From assembly GCA_038534295.1 (NCBI GenBank), contig JBCAXA010000001.1, positions 558,001-622,000 on the forward strand: DNA of 64,000 bases, read 5' to 3'. The stretch is from JBCAXA01 sp038534295. GTDB lineage: Bacteria > Pseudomonadota > Gammaproteobacteria > Steroidobacterales > Woeseiaceae. A program made the translations under genes and the position numbers. Positions 16,901 through 24,895 of this stretch are shown here, piece by piece. Under the pieces are notes generated by a model, which was given only the letters and a program-made list of their open reading frames with translations, ran no database searches and was not told where the DNA came from. The stretch's first letter is position 1. Each line of letters opens with the position of its first letter.

Positions 16901-17193
16901 GCCCGCTGATTGGCACGCGCACATGGGGCGGACTCATCGGCATTTCGGGTAATCCGTCACTAGCAGATGGTGGCGGTATCCTGGCGTCGACGTTCCGCTT
17001 TTTGGACACCGACAACCAGTGGGCTGTCGAGAACGAAGGCGTGGCTCCTGATATCGAAGTCGTCGATCGTCCCGAACTCGTTGCCGCAGGCCAGGACCCA
17101 ACGCTCGAGGAGGCCGTAAGGTATCTGCTGCAAGCGTTGGAGGAGAACCCATCGGCTGAGGTAGCGGCACCGCCGGCTCCGACGGAGTTCTAG
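13975..17193 (+). CDS. Tricorn-like S41 peptidase with beta-propeller and PDZ domains
   Basis: A 1072-residue exported protease. The start at 13975 follows GAGGGGGAG and begins a signal peptide (MPFLRIVSGVLLLAVAGVGV, then ADD); upstream in-frame sequence to 13813 is not needed. Residues about 25-600 are TolB/Tricorn-type propeller repeats (FSPDGSEVAYSAEYNG, WSPDGQQIAYLSDATGEYE, WSPDSRFVTYIKN). A helical domain with EMNAGHIYV supplies the likely catalytic His, then comes a PDZ domain (GVDVSVGDYIIAVNG). The S41 domain has the nucleophile in GYSSSGGDAFPYYF and the late ENEGVAPD. It would degrade peptides in the periplasm. It is not in an operon and is convergent with tRNA-Ser. Confidence 0.9.
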   Translation: MPFLRIVSGVLLLAVAGVGVADDTRLLRFPDIHEDRVVFVYAGDIYTASTAGGTATRLTSHDGLELYPKFSPDGSEVAYSAEYNGTRQVYVVSAAGGTPRQLTWYNDVGAMPPRGGTDYRVLDWSRDGENVLVRANRLPWGVRMGRYYHVPVDGGDETPLEIPEGGGGMYSPDGTKIVYTPIDREFRTWKRYRGGRAQEVWVYDLANSTSTQLTENVATDQQPVWVGDDIFFTSDRDYTLNLYRYSADGAQAVTAHTDFDVLWASAGPRAVVYENGGWLYRYDPATGESRKLSINVGGDRPATLPKVVEGADFIETADLSPAGNRVLITARGEVFSAPAKDGPIRNVTRTPASREVEASWSPDGQQIAYLSDATGEYEVWVRPVGGGEARQVTQDGAIWRFAPVWSPDSSKLMFGDKNQRLSVVDVGNGRVSVIDTSTHNDITDYSWSPDSRFVTYIKNNELGIGSIWVYSFSDRQTSQVTSAMTDESEPVFDPQGRYLYFLSSRDQNLEFSSIEFNYMVTNSVRVYAAQLNADQPALFLPKSDEVSQNGDGDEQDENGDDAGADVVVRIDFNGIEDRVVALQSEGGNYASLAATAKGPVYVSTNGDDNKVVLFDLDKEEEATVLEGVGNFAVSANGEKVLFSVNGGLGIADLAPEQDASAGHLDLDNMELLVDPKVEWQQMYVDGWRILRDWFYDPNMHGQDWDEIRAKYEPLVEHVAHRADLDYIFGEIAGEMNAGHIYVQSGDQPSVDRRAGGLLGAEVERDGDAYRIAKIFKGEPWQTAFYSPLAAPGVDVSVGDYIIAVNGAAAADAQNFYQLLENTGGDVVTLTVNSRPSVRGSRDVMVRTVTSETNLRYLDWVLDRARRVEELSGGRIGYVHLPNTAGAGNRELFKRLMPQMNKDALIIDARYNGGGFIPDRMIEIVSRRPLNYWKQRGLEPLATPTFSHTGPKATLINGYSSSGGDAFPYYFRKLGLGPLIGTRTWGGLIGISGNPSLADGGGILASTFRFLDTDNQWAVENEGVAPDIEVVDRPELVAAGQDPTLEEAVRYLLQALEENPSAEVAAPPAPTEF

Positions 17194-17533
17194 GCGACGC
17201 GACAAAAACAAAATTCCGGACATGGGGCTTCGCGAGCTGGCGTTAGTTTCGGCGCAACGCGGTAGCGATGAACGAGGCAACCGCGGGGAGAGGGAGTGAC
17301 TCGCTTATGCCTTGCTCGGCCTCCAGCAGGTCATCGCTCCGCAATGCCGTCTGTCGCCACGCTCTGCGCGGCTCGCCGGTCTCGCGTCGCTGCGCGCCGC
17401 TCGGCTCGAACCAAGCCGCTCGCTACGGTCAAAGGAACGCTAACGCCGAAGTGCGGCTTTGCTCGATATGGTTCTTGCCGACGAAACCAAGGACGGCGAA
17501 CTTAGGCAAGAGGCGGATCGATTCAAACCCGCA

Positions 17534-17557
17534 GGGTTCGAATCCTTCGAACTACCA
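17534..17557 (+). other. tRNA-like 3' remnant
   Basis: GGGTTCGAATCC (17534-17545), then TTCGAACTACCA, looks like a tRNA T arm, acceptor strand and CCA on the plus strand, facing tRNA-Ser across the terminator. No matching 5' half is found upstream. The GC-rich stretch 17194-17533 has no other gene and resembles the flank of tRNA-Arg in its repeated GCCGCTCGG words. Confidence 0.4.
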
Positions 17558-17597
17558 GTATCAAAAAGACCCCTCGCAGGGGTCATTTTGATACTGG
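17555..17597. terminator. Bidirectional terminator of tRNA-Ser
   Basis: CCAGTATCAAAA (17555-17566) pairs with TTTTGATACTGG (17586-17597) around GACCCCT-CGC-AGGGGTC. The stem incorporates the CCA end of tRNA-Ser (17595-17597). Runs of A and T on both flanks let it work on either strand, between the tricorn gene and the tRNA. Confidence 0.8.
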
Positions 17598-17685
17598 CGG
17601 AGAGAGAGGGATTCGAACCCTCGATACGCTATTAACGTATACTCCCTTAGCAGGGGAGCGCTTTCGACCACTCAGCCATCTCTCC
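17595..17685 (-). tRNA. serV: tRNA-Ser(GCT)
   Basis: On the minus strand the 91-nt gene starts GGAGAGATGGCTGAGTGG. Its anticodon loop CTGCTAA lies between CTCCC and GGGAG (anticodon GCT). It has the long variable arm of serine tRNAs (TATACG, TTAATAG, CGTAT), a T arm GAGGGTTCGAATCCC and an encoded CCA. It lies directly after csrA, as in enterobacteria. Confidence 0.95.
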
Positions 17686-17766
17686 GCGCTCAAAACGCGG
17701 GCACACAAAAGCCCGCGAGCGCGCAAGTATATCGGCCGAGCTCGCGTCAATAAAGCCGGGTCGCAA

Positions 17767-17964
17767 TCACCCGTTACCGCTGGCCTTGGCTTTGGCCGCC
17801 GATTCTTTTTGGATTCGCTCGAAGATCTCTTCGCGATGCACCGCGACATCACGCGGAGCCGAAACACCAATCCGAACCTGGTTTCCTTTCACACCAAGAA
17901 CCGTTACGGAGATGTCATCACCAATGACGACGGACTCGCCGACGCGACGGGTCAGAATCAGCAC
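17767..17964 (-). CDS. csrA: Carbon storage regulator CsrA (RsmA)
   Basis: A 65-residue RNA-binding translational regulator that recognises GGA motifs in mRNA leaders. The start is a GTG (VLILTRRVGESVVIGDDISV) preceded by GGGAG; the longer open frame to 18075 is not CsrA. The conserved core is intact: LTRR at residues 4-7, GVKGNQVRIGVSAPRDVAVHREEI in the middle, and the second RNA-contact region around VAVHREEIFERI. It lies between alaS and tRNA-Ser, the classical order. CsrA is commonly tied to biofilm, motility and c-di-GMP networks. Confidence 0.95.
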   Translation of the reverse strand: MLILTRRVGESVVIGDDISVTVLGVKGNQVRIGVSAPRDVAVHREEIFERIQKESAAKAKASGNG

Positions 17965-18160
17965 GAGACACTCCCGCGGATTCCGCCATGCATTTTTCTG
18001 GACATGAGGTCTGCCTTGCCCGGCGCTGTCAAGTTGCTGACATCCCTGGCCGGACCTAATCGTTAAGGCGCGCACAGAAGGTACGTGCCAAACACAGTTG
18101 AAACGCCGAGTCCCGAGGCGTCAACAACTGCAACGTAGACCCAACAATGTGAAATTTAGA

Positions 18161-20791
18161 TCACGACGCGCTGCTTTCGTTCCCGAGCCGTGATTCAACC
18201 CATGGCTGAACCGCCGCCAGTGCCGCTGGCAACTCGTCAACATCACTTCCACCGGCCTGCGCGAAGTCCGGACGTCCGCCGCCACGGCCACCGACGACTT
18301 CGGCAACGGCCTTGATCAAGTCGCCGGCGCGGATCGTTGTTGTCAGGTCTTTGGTTACTCCAGCGGCAAGCCGTACTTTACCGTCTTCCACCCCACCTAT
18401 GACAACCACTCCGCGACCCAATCGGCTCTTGAAGCGATCCACCGTATCGCGCAGCGTGCCGGGGTCGGTCTCGTCCATCCTTAGTGTAAGAACGCGCACA
18501 TCGCCGAGGTTGATCGCCGATTCCAGTGGATCGCGTTCATTGCCGCCGCCTTCGGCAATGCGGCGCTTCGCCGTCGCCAACTCTTTCTCGAGGCCACGCG
18601 TCTTGCCGATCAGCTGCTCGACCTTTTCGGCAGCGTCCTGGCGCGATCCTTTGACGTGAGCCGCAATCCTGGCAAGCGTTCTATCCCCGGCATTGATCCA
18701 AGCTAGTGCGGCCTCGCCAGCAACCGCTTCAATCCGCCTCACCCCAGACGCAATGCCGGTTTCGGTGATGACCTTGAACAACCCAATATCGCCGGTGCGA
18801 CCAACGTGCGTGCCACCGCAAAGCTCTACCGAAAACTCACCAAGACTCAGCACGCGCACTTTGCTGTCGTATTTTTCGCCAAACAGCGACATTGCGCCGG
18901 ACTCGACCGCGGCGTCGAGGTCCATTAACCGAGTCTCCGCATCATGGTTTGCCATGATTTCTTCGTTGACACGGCGCTCGATCGTTGCGAGTTCGTCCGC
19001 ACTGACCGGCTCGTAGTGCGAGAAATCAAAACGCAGCTTCTCGTCGTTCACCAGCGAACCTTTCTGGGTGACATGCGTGCCGAGTACTTCTCGTAACGCA
19101 GCATGTAGCAGGTGCGTCGCCGTGTGATGACGGCGTATCAACGCCCGCCGGCGCGTATCGATCTCTGCTTTGACCGACGTTCCGACATCGAGTTGACCCT
19201 CGATGACCTTGCCGATGTGCACGAGTGCATCGCCACTTTTCTGCGTGTCCTCGACGCAAAAACGCACGCCGGGAGCCAGCAGGAAACCGGTATCGCCGAC
19301 CTGGCCACCACTCTCGCCATAGAATGGCGTGCGATCGAGTACCACAGCACCCTGCTCACCTTCGTTCAGACGCTCCGTTGGCGCGTCGCCATTGAGAAGC
19401 GCAACGACCGCACCCGTCGCTTCATCATCGTCGTAGCCGAGAAACGCCGATTCGGCATCAACGTTGATGCCACCCTGCGTTGCCTTGCCGAACTTGCTCG
19501 CCGCCTGCGCTTTCTTTTTCTGTGCATCCATCGCCGACTGAAAACCGACTTCGTCAACGGTCAGTCCGCGCTCACGGGCAATATCGGCCGTCAGGTCGAC
19601 CGGAAAGCCGTACGTGTCGTAGAGCCGAAACGCCACGTCGCCCGGGATGACCGAGCCGTCCAAATCGGTGATGGCCGACTCCAGAAGGCTCAGTCCATCT
19701 TTTAACGTCTCGTCGAAGCGTCGCTCTTCTTTATCGAGAACGCGAACAACGTGCTCGCGGGCTTCGACAAGCTCGGGATAGGCATCGCCCATCACCTCAC
19801 AGAGCGGTCCGACGAGTTTGGCAAAAAACGTGTCGTCGGCGCCGAGCTTGCGACCGTGACGAATCGCTCGACGAATAATCCGCCGCAGAACGTAACCGCG
19901 ACCTTCACGGCCAGGCAGCACACCGTCGACGATCAGAAACGAACAGGCGCGAATGTGATCGGCGATAACGCGCAACGATGCGTGGCCATCGTTATTCACG
20001 CCGAGCACCTTCGCCGTCGTATCAATCAGTCGTGCAAAGAGATCGATTTCGTAATTTGAATGGACGCCCTGCATGACGGCCGCAACACGCTCGAGGCCCA
20101 TGCCTGTATCGACCGACGGTTTCGGCAGCGGCGTCATTTCGCCATCGGCGGCTCTATCGAACTGCATAAACACGAGATTCCAAATCTCGATGTAGCGATC
20201 GCCATCCTCGTCCGGTGATCCTGGCGGCCCGCCGGCAACGTCCGGACCATGGTCGTAGAAAATTTCAGAACACGGTCCGCACGGTCCGGTGTCACCCATG
20301 GACCAGAAATTGTCTCTTTCACCCAAACGGGAAAACCGCGTGGCCGGTACGCCAATTTCGTTGAGCCAGATGTCGGCCGCTTCGTCGTCGTCTTGATAAA
20401 CGGTGACCCAGAGGCGCTCCTCGGGAATGCCGAGAACGTTGGTAACAAACTCCCACGCGTAGCGAATCGCGTCGCGCTTGAAGTAATCGCCGAAGCTGAA
20501 ATTGCCCAGCATCTCGAAGAACGTGTGGTGGCGTGCCGTGTAGCCAACGTTCTCGAGATCGTTGTGCTTGCCGCCTGCGCGCACGCAGCGCTGCGACGTG
20601 GTCGCGCGCACGTAGTCGCGTTTCTCATCGCCGAGAAAAACGTCTTTGAACTGCACCATACCGGCGTTGGTGAACAGTAGGGTCGGGTCGTTACCCGGCA
20701 CGAGCGGCGACGAGCGCACGATCCGATGATCGTGGCCCTCAAAATACTTGAGGAACGCGTTGCGCAGCTCCGTGGTCGTCATGGTCTTCAT
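18161..20791 (-). CDS. alaS: Alanyl-tRNA synthetase
   Basis: An 876-residue enzyme that charges tRNA-Ala in the cytoplasm. The catalytic core occupies about residues 1-250 (motif 1 region LRNAFLKYFEGHDHRIVRSS, then MVQFKDVFLG, then RHHTFFEMLGNFSFGDYF). The editing domain has the zinc residues HHTATH near the middle and CGGTHVGRTGDIG. The C-terminal DHHA1-type region ends GGRGGGRPDFAQAGG. Length matches the family. A second in-frame Met three codons in (MTTTELRNAF) is an equally possible start. It is probably transcribed after recX and the lipoprotein, and before csrA. Confidence 0.97.
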   Translation of the reverse strand: MKTMTTTELRNAFLKYFEGHDHRIVRSSPLVPGNDPTLLFTNAGMVQFKDVFLGDEKRDYVRATTSQRCVRAGGKHNDLENVGYTARHHTFFEMLGNFSFGDYFKRDAIRYAWEFVTNVLGIPEERLWVTVYQDDDEAADIWLNEIGVPATRFSRLGERDNFWSMGDTGPCGPCSEIFYDHGPDVAGGPPGSPDEDGDRYIEIWNLVFMQFDRAADGEMTPLPKPSVDTGMGLERVAAVMQGVHSNYEIDLFARLIDTTAKVLGVNNDGHASLRVIADHIRACSFLIVDGVLPGREGRGYVLRRIIRRAIRHGRKLGADDTFFAKLVGPLCEVMGDAYPELVEAREHVVRVLDKEERRFDETLKDGLSLLESAITDLDGSVIPGDVAFRLYDTYGFPVDLTADIARERGLTVDEVGFQSAMDAQKKKAQAASKFGKATQGGINVDAESAFLGYDDDEATGAVVALLNGDAPTERLNEGEQGAVVLDRTPFYGESGGQVGDTGFLLAPGVRFCVEDTQKSGDALVHIGKVIEGQLDVGTSVKAEIDTRRRALIRRHHTATHLLHAALREVLGTHVTQKGSLVNDEKLRFDFSHYEPVSADELATIERRVNEEIMANHDAETRLMDLDAAVESGAMSLFGEKYDSKVRVLSLGEFSVELCGGTHVGRTGDIGLFKVITETGIASGVRRIEAVAGEAALAWINAGDRTLARIAAHVKGSRQDAAEKVEQLIGKTRGLEKELATAKRRIAEGGGNERDPLESAINLGDVRVLTLRMDETDPGTLRDTVDRFKSRLGRGVVVIGGVEDGKVRLAAGVTKDLTTTIRAGDLIKAVAEVVGGRGGGRPDFAQAGGSDVDELPAALAAVQPWVESRLGNESSAS

Positions 20792-20874
20792 GTCGCGGAG
20801 TGTACGATCAAAGTCAGGCGGATGGGAGAGTTGGGGCTAGCCCGTTTATTTGATGGGCGAGAACCGCTGTGACC

Positions 20875-21552
20875 CTAGAACTCGGTCACTACCCGCTCAA
20901 ACTCCAGTCCGAACGTTTGCAGCGAGAATCGCTTGTGAGCGAGTTGGCGATCGTCCTGGTAATAAAAGTCGATGCTAGCCGCGCGGCCACGAATCTCGCG
21001 CAGCAGGATTGGGCTTGAGACGGTCATAATCTCAGTGTAGCCCTGACCATCCGTCCTCAGCAGCGCGATCGTCCGATCGTCTCGATCGGTCAGCGAACCG
21101 TCTGCATCGGTGTCTTCCTTGACGATCTCGGCAAGCAGTGCCCGGGCCCGCGGCGGCTCATCGGTGTTCATCGAGCGGATTGTGAGCGCTTCGATCGAGA
21201 GCACGCGAAAACGCTGGTGCTCGAACAGCCAGTGGGCGCTCGACTGCGCGCCAGAGAGAAACAGAACGTTGCGAGATTGCTGCCCGCGCCCGCCGGAATA
21301 CTTACCGCTCGACCTTCGCGTCTGCAGCAGCGAGTAACGCGTGACGACGCCTGGCACAGCGAGAAATTGCGATAGCGTCAGTTCGAGCACCGGCGAATCG
21401 ACCCGACTCGGATCCACGGCGACTTCGATGGCGCCGTCGGGAGCGCGACCGTTGCCCGAAACCGTGCAGCCAATTGCCAATACGCTGAGCATCATGGCTA
21501 TCGGGACCAGGCACTGCCCGACGGTGCTTTTTTGTGTGCGGGCCACGGTCAT
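20875..21552 (-). CDS. Predicted lipoprotein, function unknown
   Basis: A 225-residue protein with a lipobox LAIGC, giving acylation at Cys29 and outer- or inner-membrane anchoring. The start is backed by a strong GGAGG 7 nt upstream. Residues about 145-165 (EDTDADGSLTDRDDRTIALL) resemble a single EF-hand or dockerin-like acidic calcium loop. The protein sits between recX and alaS, where many gammaproteobacteria have no gene. I do not recognise the family and no enzyme motif is visible. Confidence 0.75.
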   Translation of the reverse strand: MTVARTQKSTVGQCLVPIAMMLSVLAIGCTVSGNGRAPDGAIEVAVDPSRVDSPVLELTLSQFLAVPGVVTRYSLLQTRRSSGKYSGGRGQQSRNVLFLSGAQSSAHWLFEHQRFRVLSIEALTIRSMNTDEPPRARALLAEIVKEDTDADGSLTDRDDRTIALLRTDGQGYTEIMTVSSPILLREIRGRAASIDFYYQDDRQLAHKRFSLQTFGLEFERVVTEF

Positions 21553-21566
21553 GCTGAACCTCCGTG

Positions 21567-22031
21567 TTAGTCGCCTATGGCGTGGCGAATCTGCTCGCTG
21601 TTAAAGCCCCGATACTGCAAAAACCGCATCTGCTTGGCCTTGTCGGGGAACGCGGCCGGAACCGTCGCGCCGAACTTGCCGACACGAACGTCGCGGGCGA
21701 GCTCGAACCAATCAACCCCGGATTCGTTGATCGCATCGGCAACGAGTTCGCCGGCGAGGCCGCGTTCGGCTAAGTCCGCTTCAATGCGCTTCGGACCCTT
21801 GCCGCGGCGCGCCGCGCTAGCGACGGCCGCTTCGGCAAAACGGGTATCGGACTGCAAGCCTTCGGTTCGCAGCGCAGCGACGGTGTCGTGGGCCGCATTA
21901 GCATCAAAGCCACGCTTCTCGAGCCGCGCAACGAGCTCGTTGAAACCGTATTCGCGCCGCGCTAGCGCGTCCATCGCCGCACGTCGGGCCTCGCGCGGAT
22001 CGCGCGGCAGATCCTCGAGCAGCTCGCTCAA
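21567..22031 (-). CDS. recX: Regulatory protein RecX
   Basis: A 154-residue modulator of RecA filaments. The three-helix repeat organisation is visible: AARRAAMDALARREYGFNEL with LVARLEKRGF, then DTRFAEAAVASAARRGKGPKR with IEADLAERGL, then AKQMRFLQYRGFNSEQIRHAI. It lies 12 bp after recA on the same strand, so the two are very likely cotranscribed, which keeps the regulator in proportion to its target. Confidence 0.93.
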   Translation of the reverse strand: MSELLEDLPRDPREARRAAMDALARREYGFNELVARLEKRGFDANAAHDTVAALRTEGLQSDTRFAEAAVASAARRGKGPKRIEADLAERGLAGELVADAINESGVDWFELARDVRVGKFGATVPAAFPDKAKQMRFLQYRGFNSEQIRHAIGD

Positions 22032-22043
22032 CGCGCCCCTCGC

Positions 22044-23078
22044 TTAGGCTTCCTTGAGCTCGACTTCTTCGGCGTCCGTTGGCGCCGTCTGCGGCAACAG
22101 GATCGCGCGCAACCGCCGATCGATCTCGTCGGCAGTATCCGTGTGCTCGATCAGGAACTGGCGGACGTTTTCCTTGCCTTGACCGATACGGTCGTCGCCG
22201 TAGGAATACCACGAACCGGATTTCTCGACGATATTGTTGGCAACGCCCAAGTCAATGAGCTCGCCCTCGCGGGAGATGCCGGCGCCGTAAAGGATCTCAA
22301 ATTCGGCGGTGCGGAACGGCGGCGATACCTTGTTCTTAACGACCTTTACGCGGGTCTGGTTGCCGACCACTTCATCGCCCTTCTTGATCGCACCGATACG
22401 ACGGATATCCAACCGGACCGACGAATAAAACTTGAGCGCGTTACCGCCCGTGGTCGTTTCCGGGCTGCCGAACATGACGCCGATTTTCATGCGGATCTGG
22501 TTGATGAAAATCACCATTGCGTTGGAACGCTTGATGTTGCCGGTGAGCTTTCTGAGCGCCTGCGACATCAGACGGGCCTGCAGACCGACATGCGAATCGC
22601 CCATTTCGCCTTCAATTTCGGCCTTGGGCGTAAGCGCCGCCACCGAGTCGACCACGATCACATCAACCGCACCGGAACGCACCAGCATGTCGGTGATCTC
22701 GAGCGCCTGCTCGCCGGTGTCCGGCTGCGAGACCAAGAGATCGTCGACGTTGACGCCGAGCTTCTCGGCGTACACAGGATCGAGGGCGTGCTCGGCGTCA
22801 ACGAACGCCGCGGTGCCGCCCGTTTTTTGCGCCTGGGCAACGACCTGCAGCGTCAGCGTCGTCTTACCGGACGACTCCGGGCCGTAGATTTCAACGACAC
22901 GGCCTTTCGGCAACCCGCCAATCCCTAGCGCAACATCGAGACCGAGTGACCCGGTCGAAACAACGTCGATGTCTTTGTGCGCATTGGCGTCGCCAAGGCG
23001 CATTACCGAGCCTTTGCCAAACTGTTTTTCGATCTGGCCAAGGGCGGCAGCGAGGGCTTTTTTGCGGTTGTCATCCAT
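22044..23078 (-). CDS. recA: Recombinase RecA
   Basis: A 344-residue DNA strand-exchange protein and SOS co-protease. The start is placed at MDDNRKKALAAALGQIEKQF (23078); the frame is open further upstream, but that part lacks RecA similarity. Walker A is GPESSGKTT, the RecA signature is ALKFYSSVRLDIRR, and loop L2 lies around GVMFGSPETTTGGN. The C-terminal acidic tail ends EEVELKEA. The order pncC, recA, recX is typical. I could not find an Escherichia coli-type LexA box (CTGT-N8-ACAG) in the 140 bp before it. Confidence 0.98.
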   Translation of the reverse strand: MDDNRKKALAAALGQIEKQFGKGSVMRLGDANAHKDIDVVSTGSLGLDVALGIGGLPKGRVVEIYGPESSGKTTLTLQVVAQAQKTGGTAAFVDAEHALDPVYAEKLGVNVDDLLVSQPDTGEQALEITDMLVRSGAVDVIVVDSVAALTPKAEIEGEMGDSHVGLQARLMSQALRKLTGNIKRSNAMVIFINQIRMKIGVMFGSPETTTGGNALKFYSSVRLDIRRIGAIKKGDEVVGNQTRVKVVKNKVSPPFRTAEFEILYGAGISREGELIDLGVANNIVEKSGSWYSYGDDRIGQGKENVRQFLIEHTDTADEIDRRLRAILLPQTAPTDAEEVELKEA

Positions 23079-23217
23079 AGTGGGAGGCGTACCTGTCTTC
23101 GTTCGAACCAATCCGTGATTATCCCATACCAAAGCAACCGATGCCGACCTCAAACCGCGCTGAAGTGACCGTATTGCTGGCGTCCGAACACGTCTCAACT
23201 CGGACTCGAGCGCAAAA

Positions 23218-23694
23218 TCAAAGACGTGATAACACTCCTTCGAGTGCCGTCTCACAACTCAAGGTGCGAACGGCATTGCGGTCGCCCTCGAACCGCCAGC
23301 AGCGTGTCTGGACATCGCCGTTTGGCACGGCCCAACCGAACCAAACGAGACCGACCGGCTTGTCGGGCGAGCCGCCACCCGGGCCGGCAATGCCGCTGAT
23401 TGCCACAGCGTAGTCGGCGCCGCTGGCGGCTTTGGCACCAGCGGCCATCGCCGCGACCACCGGCTCGGACACGGCACCATGGGTCTCTAGCGTTGTCGCC
23501 GGTACGCCGAGCATCTCGGTCTTGGCGCGATTGGCGTAGCTGACCCAACCGAATTCAAACGCCGCTGAACTGCCGGCGACGTCGGTCAGGCACTTGGCGA
23601 CCCAGCCGCCGGTGCAGGACTCGGCCGTGGCGACGGTTTTCTCGCGCCGCACGAGTTCGTTGACGAGTGCAGCGGCCAGGACGTGGTGTTTCAT
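23218..23694 (-). CDS. pncC: Nicotinamide-nucleotide amidohydrolase (CinA C-terminal type)
   Basis: A 158-residue stand-alone CinA C-domain enzyme that deamidates NMN to nicotinate mononucleotide in pyridine nucleotide recycling. Signatures are TVATAESCTGGWVAKCLTD with the catalytic Ser/Cys region near residue 26, then SYANRAKTEMLGV, and AISGIAGPGGGSPDKPVG. Its ATG overlaps the end of the glycosyltransferase by 4 bp, so translation is coupled. It precedes recA in the same direction, as in many gammaproteobacteria. Confidence 0.92.
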   Translation of the reverse strand: MKHHVLAAALVNELVRREKTVATAESCTGGWVAKCLTDVAGSSAAFEFGWVSYANRAKTEMLGVPATTLETHGAVSEPVVAAMAAGAKAASGADYAVAISGIAGPGGGSPDKPVGLVWFGWAVPNGDVQTRCWRFEGDRNAVRTLSCETALEGVLSRL

Positions 23695-24788
23695 GGTGGC
23701 GCTCCAACGGCCAAAAGTTTCTTGTAAAGGGCAACGTGTCGTTCGACGTGTTCACTCACGGAGAACGACGCCTGAATGCGCCGCCGCGCCGCCACGCCGT
23801 ACGCGCGGGCCAGCTCGCGATCGCCAAGCACTTTGCAGACGGCGCCCGCCAGCGCCGCGGTATCGCCGCTCGCCACCAGCAAGCCGGTTTCGCCGTCGAT
23901 CACCACCTCGCCGACGCCGCCGGCGTGAAAGGCGACCACAGGCAGCGCCGCCGCGGCCGCTTCCAGCAGCGCCACACCCATGCCCTCGGCGGTGGCCGGA
24001 TGCACGATTAAGTCGAGGCACGGCAGAATGCGCGCAAGATCGTCGCGAAATCCGCAAAAGACAACTCGTTCCGCCAGGCCGAGTTCGTGGGTAGCCGCAC
24101 GTAGCTCGACTTCTAGCGGACCGCGGCCAAACAACAGCACCCGCGCCGCCGGAAACTCAGCCAGCACGCTCGGCAGCGCGTCGAACAGCAGCGCGTGACC
24201 CTTGCGAGGGATGAACTGCGCGACGACGCCGATTAACGGAACGCCGAGCGGCACTTTCAGCGCTTGGCTTACCCAATCCCGTTCCGGTGACAGCACCAGC
24301 GGTGCAACATCGATGGCGTCACGAATCAGGACGAGCCGCTCATCGTCGACACCAGCCGCACGCAGCGCCGCAACGACGGCATCCGAAATCGCGACGATTT
24401 TTTGATACGGCCAGAAACGCAGCCGCACGCCCATCGCGCTTAGCGGATTGTCGACGCGCCGTGTCAGCACGGCCGGAACGCCGATCGCGTGGGCCGCCGG
24501 GCCACCGTACAGATCGGCACCACGCCGGGAGTGGACATGCAAAATGTCGGGCCGCGCGCGGCGCAATCGGCGGATCAGCCGCGCCGTCAACGTCGGATCG
24601 AGGTCGCCGCCCGTTTGCACCGCGTCTATCTCGTGACCGGCCACGCGGGCATGCGCGAGCAACTCGCTGTCCCGGGCCGCGTACAAGGTATTGCGATGCC
24701 CGGCGTTGGCCAGCGCATTCATGAGCTGCAACACCTGCTGCGGACCGCCAAAGCGATGGCGGCCGGTCTCGAGATGAGCGATGTACAT
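23691..24788 (-). CDS. GT4-type glycosyltransferase
   Basis: A 365-residue GT-B fold enzyme from the ATG at 24788 (MYIAHLETGRHRFGGPQQVL); the upstream in-frame extension to 24860 looks non-coding. The N-terminal Rossmann half contains HVHSRRGADLYGGPAAH. The donor-binding half has FIPRKGHALLFDAL, GRGPLEVELRAATHELGL and the EX7E-type motif ATAEGMGVALLEAAAAALP, followed by GETGLLV. It likely adds a sugar in lipopolysaccharide or another envelope glycan. It is divergent from mutS, with about 108 bp between them for two promoters. The exact donor and acceptor cannot be told. Confidence 0.85.
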   Translation of the reverse strand: MYIAHLETGRHRFGGPQQVLQLMNALANAGHRNTLYAARDSELLAHARVAGHEIDAVQTGGDLDPTLTARLIRRLRRARPDILHVHSRRGADLYGGPAAHAIGVPAVLTRRVDNPLSAMGVRLRFWPYQKIVAISDAVVAALRAAGVDDERLVLIRDAIDVAPLVLSPERDWVSQALKVPLGVPLIGVVAQFIPRKGHALLFDALPSVLAEFPAARVLLFGRGPLEVELRAATHELGLAERVVFCGFRDDLARILPCLDLIVHPATAEGMGVALLEAAAAALPVVAFHAGGVGEVVIDGETGLLVASGDTAALAGAVCKVLGDRELARAYGVAARRRIQASFSVSEHVERHVALYKKLLAVGAPP

Positions 24789-24895
24789 GGCAGCGTCGGG
24801 TCTTGGTGTATGGGCGTACGCTACCACAGCGCAAAGACCTGCACGCGAGCCGGCCGGCAAGGCATACTTTCACGTTTCGCCGCTGCCCGACTGCG

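Noticed and set aside
8869..17685. Integrated phage or genomic island with tRNA att sites
   Set aside because: No integrase, phage or transfer gene lies between the two tRNAs, and the duplicated tRNA pieces are only 23-28 bp or part of a tandem unit.
23079..23250. LexA/SOS box upstream of recA
   Set aside because: No CTGT-N8-ACAG or close variant was found on either strand. A lineage-specific LexA motif remains possible.
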